A DNA stretch of 64,000 nucleotides from Paraflavisolibacter caeni (GCF_025628885.1 NZ_JAOTIF010000007.1:161395-225394); one strand, 5' to 3'. Positions 53,498 to 63,936 are shown, counted from the stretch's first letter. A program made the numbers and translations. The notes: generated by a model not told the origin, from the letters alone.

Positions 53498-53744
53498 ACC
53501 ATTTCCAAACCATACCTATTGAAATTGCCAATGCAGTTATTTGTGTAAGAGGGGATCTCCGGCTATTTCTTTAGTCTTTGTATGTTGATGATACACCCTT
53601 GAACAACGATTCAAAAATATTTCTTAATACGGAAATACGATTTGCTGTTATTGGATATGAAGAAAGAGAATGCAAGGCATTACTGCAACAGCAGGTCATC
53701 CGTATAAAGGTCATTCTAACTTTCACGTACTCTTACAATCTATC

Positions 53745-55985
53745 ATGATGAAAAAAAATCTGCTAGCTGCTTGTCTGCTTTTTTTTGGTGCAAGTTCCAT
53801 GTTTGCTCAAACAAGTCTGAAGGCTAATGTTTCTTTAGAACAAAAAGTAAACCGCCTGCTTGCCCAAATGACGCTGGAAGAAAAGGTTGGCCAGTTAAAT
53901 CAATATACCAGCGACCGGTTGGCAACCGGTCCTATTGCCCCCAATAGTAATAAACTGAACGAAATTAAACAAGGTAAGGTGGGCTCCATGCTCAACGTAC
54001 GTGGTGCAAAAGATACGCGTATGCTTCAGGAAGCAGCTTTACAATCCAGGCTGAAAATTCCTATGCTTTTTGGACTGGATGTGATCCACGGTTACCGCGT
54101 AACCTTTCCTATACCGCTGGCAGAAGCTGCCAGTTGGGACCTGGATGCTATTGAACTGTCAGCAAGGATCGCTGCGAAAGAAGCTGCAGCGGCAGGTATC
54201 CACTGGACATTTGCTCCTATGGTCGATATCGGCAGGGATCCGCGATGGGGAAGGGTAATGGAAGGTGCAGGAGAAGACACTTATCTAGGTTCTTTAATTG
54301 CCAAAGCAAGAGTTCATGGATTCCAGGGAAAAGGTTTAGGAGATACCAGCGCTGTGATGGCATGCGCCAAGCATTTTGCAGCCTATGGCGCTGCCCTGGC
54401 AGGACGCGATTATAATTCAGTTGACATGAGTGACCGAATGCTGTGGGAAGTGTATCTGCCACCCTTTAAAGCAGCTGTGGATGCAGGAGCAGCCACTTTT
54501 ATGAACTCATTCAATGAACTGAATGGTATACCTGCTACCGGGAATAGTTTTTTACAAAGACATATCCTGAAAGGTAAATGGAAGTACAATGGTTTTGTAG
54601 TGAGTGATTGGAATTCAATAGGGGAAATGATCCCTCATGGCTTCGCAAAAGATAATTATGAAGCAGCACAGTATGCCATAACAGCGGGAAGTGATATGGA
54701 TATGGAAAGCCGGAGTTATATCAATAACCTGGTAAAACTGGTTAAAGACAAAAAGGTGCCCGAATCTCTGATTGATGATGCGGTGAGAAGAATTCTGCGC
54801 AAGAAGTTTGAAATGGGATTATTTGATGATCCCTTCCGCTTTTGCAATGAAGAAAGGGAGAATGCTGTGTTGAATTCGGTTGAACACCACAAAGCAGCCC
54901 GTGACGTTTCCGCAAAGAGTATCGTTCTCTTAAAAAATGAGAATAACCTGTTGCCCTTATCAAAACAGGTAAAATCTGTAGCGCTCATTGGGCCCCTGGC
55001 AAAGTCGGAAGTGGATATGAAGGGTTTTTGGTCTGTTGAGTGGCAGCATGATCATTTGGTTTCTTTGTACGAAGGTGTTCAGTCTAAGTTAGGCGACCAG
55101 GTTCAACTGTTGTATGCAAAAGGATGTGAAATAAAGGATAGCGTTCAAACAGGATTTGCTGAAGCGGTTGCAACAGCACAAAAGGCAGATGTGGTGATTG
55201 TAGCAGTGGGAGAGGCCTTTAATATGAGCGGTGAGGCAAAAAGCCGTGCTAATATCGGCCTTCCGGGTGTGCAGGAAGAACTTATCAAAGCTTTGTACAA
55301 TACTGGAAAGCCCATAGTGGTCTTAGTGATGGCAGGAAGGCCGTTAATTTTTAACTGGACGGCAGACCATGTTCCATCTATTCTATACACCTGGTGGTTG
55401 GGCAGTGAAGCTGGCCATGCGATGGCAGATGTTTTATTTGGTGATTACAATCCTTCTGGAAAATTGCCTATGACTTTTCCACGTTCGGAAGGCCAGATTC
55501 CCGTTTTCTATAATTATAAAAATACCGGCCGGCCATTGGTCAATGAGCGTGCTGGCAACTACCGTTCTGCCTACCTGGATATGCCGAACTCTCCCCGTTA
55601 TGCTTTTGGTTATGGATTGAGCTATACCACTTTCTCATATAACGATTTGAAACTAAGCAAAAGCACCATCAAAGGCAACGAGATCATTGACGTAAGCTTT
55701 ACACTGAGCAATACTGGAAAATATGCAGGGGCTGAAGTCGCACAACTATACCTTCATGACCAGGTGGCCAGTGTGACACGCCCTGTAAAGGAGTTGAAGG
55801 GTTTTGAAAAAGTATTCCTGCAGCCTGGTGAAAGTAAGGTCGTTCATTTCACTATTGACCGGGAGATGCTTTGTTTTTATAACCAGCAAATGAAATGGAC
55901 GGCAGAGCCGGGAAGCTTCAAATTTATGATTGGAGGTGCTTCTGATAATATCAAGCTTGAAAGCAAATTTGAATTAACTCAATAA
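53745..55985 (+). CDS. GH3 beta-glucosidase (BglX type), exported
   Basis: The ATG at 53745 starts a normal signal peptide (MMKKNLLAACLLFFGASSMFAQ) and gives 746 residues; earlier in-frame starts are unlikely. The GH3 N-terminal barrel includes FGLDVIHGYRVTFPIPLAEAASWD, PRWGRVMEGAGEDTYLG, AKHFAAYG and the nucleophile Asp288 in GFVVSDWNS. The second alpha/beta domain and a C-terminal Fn3-like domain (AEVAQLYLHDQVASVTRPVKELKGFEKV) complete the three-domain layout. It would release glucose from beta-gluco-oligosaccharides in the periplasm. The GH30 gene follows after 40 bases, so an enzyme operon begins here. Confidence 0.92.
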   Translation: MMKKNLLAACLLFFGASSMFAQTSLKANVSLEQKVNRLLAQMTLEEKVGQLNQYTSDRLATGPIAPNSNKLNEIKQGKVGSMLNVRGAKDTRMLQEAALQSRLKIPMLFGLDVIHGYRVTFPIPLAEAASWDLDAIELSARIAAKEAAAAGIHWTFAPMVDIGRDPRWGRVMEGAGEDTYLGSLIAKARVHGFQGKGLGDTSAVMACAKHFAAYGAALAGRDYNSVDMSDRMLWEVYLPPFKAAVDAGAATFMNSFNELNGIPATGNSFLQRHILKGKWKYNGFVVSDWNSIGEMIPHGFAKDNYEAAQYAITAGSDMDMESRSYINNLVKLVKDKKVPESLIDDAVRRILRKKFEMGLFDDPFRFCNEERENAVLNSVEHHKAARDVSAKSIVLLKNENNLLPLSKQVKSVALIGPLAKSEVDMKGFWSVEWQHDHLVSLYEGVQSKLGDQVQLLYAKGCEIKDSVQTGFAEAVATAQKADVVIVAVGEAFNMSGEAKSRANIGLPGVQEELIKALYNTGKPIVVLVMAGRPLIFNWTADHVPSILYTWWLGSEAGHAMADVLFGDYNPSGKLPMTFPRSEGQIPVFYNYKNTGRPLVNERAGNYRSAYLDMPNSPRYAFGYGLSYTTFSYNDLKLSKSTIKGNEIIDVSFTLSNTGKYAGAEVAQLYLHDQVASVTRPVKELKGFEKVFLQPGESKVVHFTIDREMLCFYNQQMKWTAEPGSFKFMIGGASDNIKLESKFELTQ

Positions 55986-56025
55986 GAATAGATAAAAAGT
56001 GATTTGACATCCTAATAATGATATT

Positions 56026-57477
56026 ATGAAAAACAAACTTCTTGGACTGCTACTTCTATTGACCAGTATGACTTCGGCTTGTGATAAAAAGGATGGAAAG
56101 CAGGATACTGTACCAGGCCCGGTTACACCACCAGTGCAAGTGCCTAAAAATGATGTTGATTTCTGGTTAACACAGTCAGATAGGATGGTGCTGTTTACAA
56201 AACAGCCGATCAATATGGCGTTTACCAGTTCTTATAATTCTTATTCAACAATAGAAGTGGACACAACGCAGACCTACCAATCTATGGATGGATTTGGATA
56301 TACCTTAACGGGAGGCAGTGCGACTTTACTTAATTCTTTAACTCCAAACGTCAAGGATGAAATCCTAAGAGAATTGTTTGCTACGGATAGTACATATATT
56401 GGTGTTAGTTATTTACGCATCAGTATTGGCGCATCCGACTTAAGTGCAAGCTCTTTTACCTATGATGATGTTCCTGCCGGGCAAACGGATGTTTCTTTAC
56501 AGCAGTTTAGCATTGATAAGGAGAAAGTGGACCTGATACCCATCTTAAAGAAGATCCTGGCTATTAATCCCAATATAAAGATTTTGGGCTCGCCCTGGTC
56601 AGCGCCCACCTGGATGAAGACAACGGGTGTATTTAAGGGTGGTAGTCTGAAACCTGAGTATTACCCGGTTTATGCCCAGTATTTCGTGAAGTATATACAG
56701 GCCATGAAGGCAGAAGGGATCACCATTGATGCCATGACCGTTCAAAATGAACCAATGCACGATGGAAATAATCCAAGTATGAAGATGCTGGACACTGAAC
56801 AGGCTGATTTTGTGAAAAACCACCTGGGACCAGCCTTCCTGGCTGCGGATATTACGACCAAGATCATCATTTGGGATCACAATGCTGACAAGCCAGACTA
56901 TCCCATCAACGTATTGAATGATGCGGCAGCAAGGCAGTATGTTGATGGATCTGCCTTTCACTTGTATGGAGGTAATGTTTCAGCCCTGACACAGGTTCAT
57001 AACGCCTACCCGAATAAGAACATTTACTTTACAGAACAATGGACAGGAGGCCCTGGTAATTTTGGAGGGGATTTGAAATGGCACATACAAAACCTGATCA
57101 TTGGAGCTACCCGCAACTGGAGCCGTAATGTATTGGAATGGAACCTGGCAGCGGACCCCAGTTACCTGCCTCATACCAGTGGTGGTTGTTCTACATGTAT
57201 GGGCGCATTAACTATTGGTTCCAGTACTTATGTTTCCCGAAATGTTTCCTACTATATTATTGCTCATGCTTCCAAATTTGTAAGGCCAGGATCCACCAGG
57301 ATAGGTTCTTCGCAGACATCAACTTTGTTGACGGTAGCTTTTAAAAATCCAGAAGGGAATAAAGTGCTCATCGTACTCAATAACGGAAGCAGCCAGGAAA
57401 AGTTCAACATTCAATTTAATGGCAAGATAGTTACGAGTAGTTTGAATAGTGGGGCTGTTGGAACATATGTTTGGTAA
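56026..57477 (+). CDS. GH30-family lipoprotein, probable endo-beta-1,6-glucanase
   Basis: A 483-residue lipoprotein (TSAC, Cys19). The GH30 barrel shows MDGFGYTLTGGSATLLN (88-103), ILGSPWSAPTWMK, the acid/base Glu242 in TVQNEPMH and the nucleophile Glu337 in YFTEQW; the C-terminal beta-domain (GNKVLIVLNNGSSQEKFNI) wraps back. The closest type is GH30 subfamily 3, which cuts beta-1,6-glucan; B. thetaiotaomicron uses such an enzyme together with a GH3 in its beta-1,6-glucan PUL. Subfamily is assigned by eye. As a lipoprotein it probably acts on the cell surface. Confidence 0.85.
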   Translation: MKNKLLGLLLLLTSMTSACDKKDGKQDTVPGPVTPPVQVPKNDVDFWLTQSDRMVLFTKQPINMAFTSSYNSYSTIEVDTTQTYQSMDGFGYTLTGGSATLLNSLTPNVKDEILRELFATDSTYIGVSYLRISIGASDLSASSFTYDDVPAGQTDVSLQQFSIDKEKVDLIPILKKILAINPNIKILGSPWSAPTWMKTTGVFKGGSLKPEYYPVYAQYFVKYIQAMKAEGITIDAMTVQNEPMHDGNNPSMKMLDTEQADFVKNHLGPAFLAADITTKIIIWDHNADKPDYPINVLNDAAARQYVDGSAFHLYGGNVSALTQVHNAYPNKNIYFTEQWTGGPGNFGGDLKWHIQNLIIGATRNWSRNVLEWNLAADPSYLPHTSGGCSTCMGALTIGSSTYVSRNVSYYIIAHASKFVRPGSTRIGSSQTSTLLTVAFKNPEGNKVLIVLNNGSSQEKFNIQFNGKIVTSSLNSGAVGTYVW

Positions 57478-57496
57478 TTATAAAAATTCAATCTAT

Positions 57497-58969
57497 ATGA
57501 AAAAGCTTATTCTTATATTTTCTTCCACTTTTTTCATGTGTGCCCTGCAGGCGCAGCAGAAAAGCAGCGGCAAGTTGCAAAGCATGAAATTCAAATCATT
57601 GGAAAATAAAAAGGTGACTGTTTATACCACTGCGCAATGTACCGAACAGCGCATTAGTCAGTCAGAATCACTGGAATTCAAAGATTTTGCCCAGCCGTTG
57701 GAAACCGATGTTTGTGTATTTGTTGATCCTACTAAAACTTTTCAGACTGTTGTTGGCATTGGAGGTGCCATAACAGATGCTGCAGCTGAAACATTTGCCA
57801 AGCTTCCTAAAGAAAGCCAACAGGAATTCCTGAAGGCTTATTACGATTTGAAAGATGGTATTGGATATACGTTAGGCAGGACCAATATCAACAGTTGTGA
57901 TTTTTCCAGCGGGTCCTATACTTACGTTGCTGATGGTGACAAAGAATTAAAAACATTCAGTATTGCCCATGATCAGCAGTACCGCATTCCTATGATCAAA
58001 CAAGCGATGGCTGCTGCCGGGGGCAGATTGAATTTGTTTGCGAGCCCCTGGAGCCCACCCGCCTGGATGAAGGATAATAACAACATGCTGCAGGGCGGCA
58101 AGTTACTCCCTCAATACCGGCAGACCTGGGCCAATTACTATGTACAATTTATCAAAGCATATGAAAAGGAAGGGGTGCCTGTATGGGGATTGAGTGTGCA
58201 AAATGAACCTATGGCAAAGCAAAGATGGGAGTCGTGCATCTTTACTGCTGAAGATGAAAGGGATTTTATCAAACAATACCTGGGACCTACTTTGCAAAAA
58301 CAGGGAATGGGTGGTAAGAAACTAATAGCCTGGGATCACAACCGCGACCTGATGTATCAAAGAGCGCGTGTAGTATTGGATGATCCTGATGCGGCCAAAT
58401 TTGTATGGGGAATAGGATTTCACTGGTATGAAACCTGGACTGGAGGTCCCATGCAATTCGAAAATGTGAAGAGGGTACACGAAACCTTCCCCGATAAAAA
58501 CCTGATTTTTACTGAAGGTTGTATCGAGAAGTTTAGCCTGGAGAGGATCAATGACTGGGCATTGGGTGAGAAATATGGCCGTTCACTTGTCAATGATTTC
58601 AATAACGGAACAGTGGCCTGGTGTGACTGGAACATCCTGCTGGATGAAAAAGGCGGACCCAATCATGTAGGCAATTACTGCTTTGCTCCCATACATGCTG
58701 ATACCAGGACCGGGAAGCTGATGTACACCAGTGAATATTATTATTTGGGTCATTTCTCCAAATTTGTTCGTCCGGGTGCAAAGAGAATCGTGAGTTTATC
58801 TAATAGGGATCAATTGCTGACTACAGCATTTATCAACCAGGATGGCAAAGTTGCCATTGTGGTGATGAATCCGACCGGAAATAAAATTTCCTACAAGTTA
58901 TGCCTGGAAGGTAAAGGGGCAGAAGCTATAAGCCTTCCACATTCTATATCTACTATACTCATACAATAA
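57497..58969 (+). CDS. GH30-family glycosidase, exported (second copy)
   Basis: The ATG at 57497 (MKKLILIFSSTFFMCALQAQ, a signal peptide without lipobox) gives 490 residues. GH30 landmarks are VVGIGGAITDAAAETF (85-100), FASPWSPPAWMKDNNNMLQGG, the acid/base Glu237 in SVQNEPMA and the nucleophile Glu340 in IFTEGC. It differs clearly from the preceding GH30 protein, is probably periplasmic and may act as an exo-enzyme or beta-glucosidase of the GH30 subfamily 1 type. The gap to the first GH30 gene is 19 bases. Confidence 0.85.
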   Translation: MKKLILIFSSTFFMCALQAQQKSSGKLQSMKFKSLENKKVTVYTTAQCTEQRISQSESLEFKDFAQPLETDVCVFVDPTKTFQTVVGIGGAITDAAAETFAKLPKESQQEFLKAYYDLKDGIGYTLGRTNINSCDFSSGSYTYVADGDKELKTFSIAHDQQYRIPMIKQAMAAAGGRLNLFASPWSPPAWMKDNNNMLQGGKLLPQYRQTWANYYVQFIKAYEKEGVPVWGLSVQNEPMAKQRWESCIFTAEDERDFIKQYLGPTLQKQGMGGKKLIAWDHNRDLMYQRARVVLDDPDAAKFVWGIGFHWYETWTGGPMQFENVKRVHETFPDKNLIFTEGCIEKFSLERINDWALGEKYGRSLVNDFNNGTVAWCDWNILLDEKGGPNHVGNYCFAPIHADTRTGKLMYTSEYYYLGHFSKFVRPGAKRIVSLSNRDQLLTTAFINQDGKVAIVVMNPTGNKISYKLCLEGKGAEAISLPHSISTILIQ

Positions 58970-58973
58970 AAGT

Positions 58974-61900
58974 TTGCAGGTGTATTATAAGAAAGTATTT
59001 CTCTTTTTATTCTTTTCTGTTCCGGTTACATGGGGCTTAGCTCAGGATTGGCATCTGGCAAGCTCGCACCAGGCAGTCAGAACAAGGATTGAGCCAACCA
59101 AATGCAAATCTTTTTATACGCAAAGGCCGGAAGATCCGGATGCTGTATACTTTACGCCTTCGGATTTTCCAGAAAGGGCGGATGGAAAAACTGATGTTTC
59201 CGATGCTTTGCAACAAGCGATCAATCTGGTAAAGACTAAATATAATTTTGGTATTCTTTTTATACCTGAAGGAAAGTATTTGATCAGTAAGACCATATTT
59301 ATTCCACCTGCGGTAAGACTGATTGGCTATGGAACGAACAGGCCGGAGATCATCCTGCAAAAAAATGCACCGGGCTTTCAATTTCCTGATTCTGCTGATA
59401 AGGGAAAAGCAAAATACATGTTCTGGTTTACAGGTGGGATGTTTCAGGATGGTCAACCAGTTTGGGATGCCAATGCAGGAACATTTTACAGTGCTTTTTC
59501 CAATATCGATATAAAAATTGATAAGGGTAATTCCAATGCCGTTGCCTTGAGAACACATTTTGCGCAACATAGTTTTATTGCTCATGTAGATATTCACATT
59601 GGTGATGGTAAAGCAGGCATATTTGATGTAGGCAATGAGATAGAGGATGCACGTTTCTTCGGAGGTTCTTATGGGATATACACTACAAAACCATCACCAG
59701 GATGGCAGTTTATGATGGTGGATACTTATTTTGAAGGCCAGCGGAAGGCTGCCATCAAAACCCAGGAAGCTGGTTTAACCATTGTCCGGATGCAGGTAAA
59801 GAAAGTCCCAACAGTTATTGATGTGGACTCTAATTACCATGAGAAAATATTTATTGAAGAAGGTGTATTTGACGAGGTAAGCGGTCCTGCAATGATCATC
59901 AGCAATGAAGCCAATGCATTTACACAAGTAAACATACGTAATGTATTGTGTCGTCGTGTACCCGTGTTTTCTCAACTACGGCAAAGCAAACAAATGATTG
60001 CTGCACCGGGTAACATTTATAGAGTAAAGAACTATTCATATGGTTGGCAAATAGATGAATTAGGACAGGAGCCAGTTTGTAGAACAGATAAGGAGATGAG
60101 TGTTGAGCAAAATTTTAATACATCATTTGCCTGCAGTTTACCACAACTTCCTCCTATGCAGGCATGGGTAAATGTAAAGACATTGGGTGCAAAAGGAGAT
60201 GGAATAACTGATGATACAAAAGTGCTACAGGATGCAATTGATCGTTATGCTACTATATATGTTCCGCAGGGTTGGTATAAAATAACAGGCACCCTTTATT
60301 TGAAGCCCAATACTGCACTGATTGGCCTTCATCCAATGGCTACTCAATTTCTTATTGATGATCATTCAGAAGCTTTTGGTGGGTTTGGTGGACCACAGCC
60401 TTTAGTGGTGGCGCCAAAAGGAGGGACCAATATATTAACAGGAATTGGACTCAATACTGGTGCGTACAATAACAGGGCAGTTGCCTGTAAATGGATGGCT
60501 GGCGAACATTCATATATGAATGATGTAAAGTTTGTGGGTGGGCATGGATCAATGGCTCGACCTGCATCTCAACCTTCTGGTAGCCAGGGACGCAATCGAT
60601 CAGGGGGTGGCAATACTGCTTCTTCGCGTATTCTGCCAGGGATAGATGCTGCCTGGGACACGCAGTATTGGAGTTTATGGATCACGGATGGTGGGGGAGG
60701 AACTTTTAAAGATATTTGGACGGCTAATACGTTTTCTTCTTCAGGTCTTTATGTTTCCAATACGTCTACGCCTTCGAAAGTTTATGCCATGTCTGTTGAG
60801 CACCATGTCCGGAATGAAGTGCGTTTTAAAAATGTATCTAATTGGAAGATTTATGCGCTTCAGCTTGAAGAAGAAAGCAGGGAAAGTTCATTCGCACAGC
60901 CATTGGAAATAGAAGGTTGTGAACATCTTGTATTTGCCAACTTATACATGTTCAGGGTGATCCGGGTCAATACACCTTATCCTTATTCGATCAGGAGTTG
61001 GAATAATAAAAACATAGAATTGCTGAATGTGCATAACTATAGCCAAACAAAATATACCTCAACTTTGCCTTTATATGATATAAATGCAGACCAGGAAGTT
61101 CGGCCCTGGGAGTTTGCAAGATTGTTCATAAGTGGAAATGATACCAGGAAAAAAGTAGCCAACACAGAAAAGTATAAGATACAACAACTCGCTAAAGGTT
61201 TTGAATATGCAGATGGTATTTGCAGGGATAGTAAGGGAAATATTTATTTCAGTGAATCCCGGCAAAAAAGGATTTATAAGTGGAGTATTGAATCTCAATC
61301 CTTAAGCATGATTGCTGATTTCCCATGGGAGCCATTATCGTTAGGTTGTGATCGTAATGATCGTTTATTGGTTGTGTTTAAATATGTTCCAAGGCCTGGT
61401 TATTTACAAGATGGTAAACCTGAAGTCATTCCAACATTACCAGATACGAAAGGAACTTCGTTTAGTGGTTGGGGAAACTCCGGTTTTGGGGTTTGGGTAT
61501 ATTCAATTGATCCGGAAAATCCTGAAGCTTCAATTCAATTGCTGCCCAAAGTTCCGATGGCTTCAGTCCATAATTTATATAAATCTTTGTATCCATCCAA
61601 TCGTTGGCGCGATTATCACGATTTTAATAAAGTAACAGTTAATAAACCCAAAGAAGCATTTTTGGCAATGGATGGAGTGACGATTATTCCTGAAGTCTAT
61701 GATCTTGCCCGGTCCAATGCATTGATTGAAGCTTTTCCTGGTAAAACGGTTTATGCAACTGATGAATATGATAAGAGAACTGTACGCCTGCAGGTAAGCC
61801 GGGAAGGTTATTTGGACAGTCTTCAATACTTTGCTGAGCGAGGTGAATACAATAATGTTACAGATAGTGCAGGAAACCTCTACATAGCCGATGGGCAAAT

Positions 61901-62042
61901 TTATATTTATGATGCTTCCGGAAAGCAAAAAGGCATGATAGAAGTACCCGAAAGGCCTGTAACTATTTGCCTTGCAGGTAAGGATGGCAGATCTTTATTT
62001 ATTACTACCCGTTCTTCATTATACTGCTCAACTATTTATTAA
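58974..62042 (+). CDS. GH55-like double beta-helix protein fused to an SMP-30/NHL-type beta-propeller
   Basis: The 1022-residue protein has no in-frame ATG near its signal peptide: it starts with TTG at 58974 or GTG at 58980 (VYYKKVFLFLFFSVPVTWGLAQ follows), four to ten bases after the GH30 stop. Two pectate-lyase-3 type modules are seen: ERADGKTDVSDALQQAINLV at about 63-82 and LGAKGDGITDDTKVLQDAID at about 404-423. Tandem beta-helices of this sort are the GH55 plan (exo-beta-1,3-glucanase). From about 735 on, an SMP-30/gluconolactonase-like propeller follows (GFEYADGICRDSKGNIYFSESRQKRIYKW...GNLYIADGQIYIYD). The fusion is unusual to me. Context supports a beta-1,3-glucan role. Confidence 0.75.
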   Translation: MQVYYKKVFLFLFFSVPVTWGLAQDWHLASSHQAVRTRIEPTKCKSFYTQRPEDPDAVYFTPSDFPERADGKTDVSDALQQAINLVKTKYNFGILFIPEGKYLISKTIFIPPAVRLIGYGTNRPEIILQKNAPGFQFPDSADKGKAKYMFWFTGGMFQDGQPVWDANAGTFYSAFSNIDIKIDKGNSNAVALRTHFAQHSFIAHVDIHIGDGKAGIFDVGNEIEDARFFGGSYGIYTTKPSPGWQFMMVDTYFEGQRKAAIKTQEAGLTIVRMQVKKVPTVIDVDSNYHEKIFIEEGVFDEVSGPAMIISNEANAFTQVNIRNVLCRRVPVFSQLRQSKQMIAAPGNIYRVKNYSYGWQIDELGQEPVCRTDKEMSVEQNFNTSFACSLPQLPPMQAWVNVKTLGAKGDGITDDTKVLQDAIDRYATIYVPQGWYKITGTLYLKPNTALIGLHPMATQFLIDDHSEAFGGFGGPQPLVVAPKGGTNILTGIGLNTGAYNNRAVACKWMAGEHSYMNDVKFVGGHGSMARPASQPSGSQGRNRSGGGNTASSRILPGIDAAWDTQYWSLWITDGGGGTFKDIWTANTFSSSGLYVSNTSTPSKVYAMSVEHHVRNEVRFKNVSNWKIYALQLEEESRESSFAQPLEIEGCEHLVFANLYMFRVIRVNTPYPYSIRSWNNKNIELLNVHNYSQTKYTSTLPLYDINADQEVRPWEFARLFISGNDTRKKVANTEKYKIQQLAKGFEYADGICRDSKGNIYFSESRQKRIYKWSIESQSLSMIADFPWEPLSLGCDRNDRLLVVFKYVPRPGYLQDGKPEVIPTLPDTKGTSFSGWGNSGFGVWVYSIDPENPEASIQLLPKVPMASVHNLYKSLYPSNRWRDYHDFNKVTVNKPKEAFLAMDGVTIIPEVYDLARSNALIEAFPGKTVYATDEYDKRTVRLQVSREGYLDSLQYFAERGEYNNVTDSAGNLYIADGQIYIYDASGKQKGMIEVPERPVTICLAGKDGRSLFITTRSSLYCSTIY

Positions 62043-62064
62043 AAAGGAATTTTTTACCAAACTG

Positions 62065-63894
62065 ATGATTATGAAAATTAAGTTAAGACGAATAAGATCA
62101 TACAACTTTTTTTGGTCGCTTAAAACAGCTTTCTTCATTTTAGCATGGACTGCATTTTTACTACCTGTGAAGGGACAGGGATTTTTGAAGGCAGATGGAC
62201 AGCGAATCGTGAATGGGAAGGGTGAAAATGTATTGCTGAGAGGCATTGGATTAGGTGGATGGATGTTGCAGGAGGGTTACATGTTGCGGGTAAATGGTCA
62301 AGGCCAGCAGCATAAAATAAAAGCAAGGATAGAGGCCTTGATAGGGGCAAAGAAAACAGAGGAATTCTATGATGCCTGGCTTTCAAACCATACACGCAAG
62401 ATTGATATTGACTCCATGAAGGCTTGGGGTTTCAACTCTGTGCGCCTACCTATGCACTATAACTTATACACTTTGCCTGTAGATCAGGAGCCGGTTAAAG
62501 GAGAAAACACCTGGCTGCAAAAAGGTTTTGCATTAACTGACAGTCTTTTGGCCTGGTGCAAAGCCAATCAAATGTATTTGATTCTTGATATGCATGCCGC
62601 ACCTGGCGGACAGGGTAATGATTTAAATATATCTGACAGGGATCCGGATAAACCTTCTCTTTGGGAAAACAGGGAAAATCAGCAGAAGATGATCATGTTA
62701 TGGAAAAAGCTGGCAGAGCGTTATGCCAATGAACCATGGATCGGAGGCTATGATATTATTAATGAACCCAATTGGGGTTTCCAGGATCTGGCTAATGATA
62801 AAAATGGACTGAAGGAACAGAAAAATGAGCCATTGAGAAGCCTTATGGTCGATATCACCAAAGCCATCCGTGAAGTGGATCAAAAGCATTTGATCATTAT
62901 TGAAGGGAACGGCTGGGGCAATAATTACAATGGTATATTACCTGTATGGGATTCCAATATGGCATTAAGTTTTCACAAGTATTGGAATTACAATGATCCA
63001 TCTTCTATCAAACATATCCTTAAATATAGGGAGCAATACAATGTCCCAGTATGGCTTGGAGAAACAGGAGAAAACTCCAATGTATGGTTCACAGATGCTG
63101 TGCGCTTGCTGGAGCAAAATAACATTGGTTGGGCGTGGTGGCCGCTTAAGAAAATAGGGGGGAATAATCCATTGGAAATTAGCTCAAATGCTAATTATCA
63201 ACTGGTATTGAATTATTGGAGTGACCATGGACAAAAGCCTGGTGAAACTGAGGCCTATAAAGGTCTGCTTGAATTGGCCAATAATGCCAGATTAGAAAAT
63301 ACCATCTATCATAAAGATGTTGTAGACGCTTTGATCCGTCAACCGCACTCTGTTGCAACAAAGCCTTTCAATGCAAATGTAATTGCCATGAATAGCACAT
63401 TGCATGCAGTGGATTATGATCTGGGAAGGAATGGATATGCATATTTTGACAAGGATACTGCAAATTATCGTACATCCGGGAAAAGTGGCGTAGGAAACAA
63501 AGGAGGAAAGTATAGAAATGATGGTGTGGATATCCGTAAAGATTCTTCAAGCAACGATGGATATTACATTAGCGATATGGAAGATGGTGAATGGTTACAA
63601 TATACGCTTAATGTTGCCCGTAAAGGAAAATATACACTTCGCTTTAATGTATCTTCTGTAAATGATTCTGCTCAACTCTCATTTTCTTTTCATAACTCTA
63701 AAGTTGCCAGGAATATATCTGTGCCGAATACCAATGGAAACAACAATTGGAAAGCCATTGATATAAACAGAATTGAACTCCCTGCCGGCAAACAAGTATT
63801 AAGGCTCATGGTACGTAAGGGCGGATGTAATCTCAAAAGCATACAATTTATGAATGACCAGTCTAAAAGGACTGGCAGCCTTGTAAAAAATTAA
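62065..63894 (+). CDS. GH5-family glucanase with C-terminal CBM6-like domain
   Basis: The ATG at 62065 (MIMKIK; also 62071) gives 609 residues with a signal sequence (to about residue 38, PVKGQG). The GH5 barrel begins GENVLLRGIGLGGWMLQEGY and carries the acid/base Glu234 in DIINEPNW and the nucleophile Glu333 in WLGETGEN, plus RLPMHY and ILDMHAAPGGQ. The C-terminal part (about 480-605) is CBM6-like (YYISDMEDGEWLQYTLNVARKGKYTLRFNVSS). Exo-beta-1,3-glucanase or a related beta-glucanase would fit the locus. Its frame extends back into the previous gene, but the signal peptide decides the start 22 bases after that stop. Confidence 0.87.
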   Translation: MIMKIKLRRIRSYNFFWSLKTAFFILAWTAFLLPVKGQGFLKADGQRIVNGKGENVLLRGIGLGGWMLQEGYMLRVNGQGQQHKIKARIEALIGAKKTEEFYDAWLSNHTRKIDIDSMKAWGFNSVRLPMHYNLYTLPVDQEPVKGENTWLQKGFALTDSLLAWCKANQMYLILDMHAAPGGQGNDLNISDRDPDKPSLWENRENQQKMIMLWKKLAERYANEPWIGGYDIINEPNWGFQDLANDKNGLKEQKNEPLRSLMVDITKAIREVDQKHLIIIEGNGWGNNYNGILPVWDSNMALSFHKYWNYNDPSSIKHILKYREQYNVPVWLGETGENSNVWFTDAVRLLEQNNIGWAWWPLKKIGGNNPLEISSNANYQLVLNYWSDHGQKPGETEAYKGLLELANNARLENTIYHKDVVDALIRQPHSVATKPFNANVIAMNSTLHAVDYDLGRNGYAYFDKDTANYRTSGKSGVGNKGGKYRNDGVDIRKDSSSNDGYYISDMEDGEWLQYTLNVARKGKYTLRFNVSSVNDSAQLSFSFHNSKVARNISVPNTNGNNNWKAIDINRIELPAGKQVLRLMVRKGGCNLKSIQFMNDQSKRTGSLVKN

Positions 63895-63936
63895 TAAACA
63901 CAATTTTTTTAGTTTAGCTAGATAAATAACTTCCAT

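Noticed and set aside
61972..62064. Upstream start of the GH5 gene inside the preceding gene
   Set aside because: The signal peptide begins only at 62065-62071, and the extension is out-of-frame sequence of the GH55-like gene.
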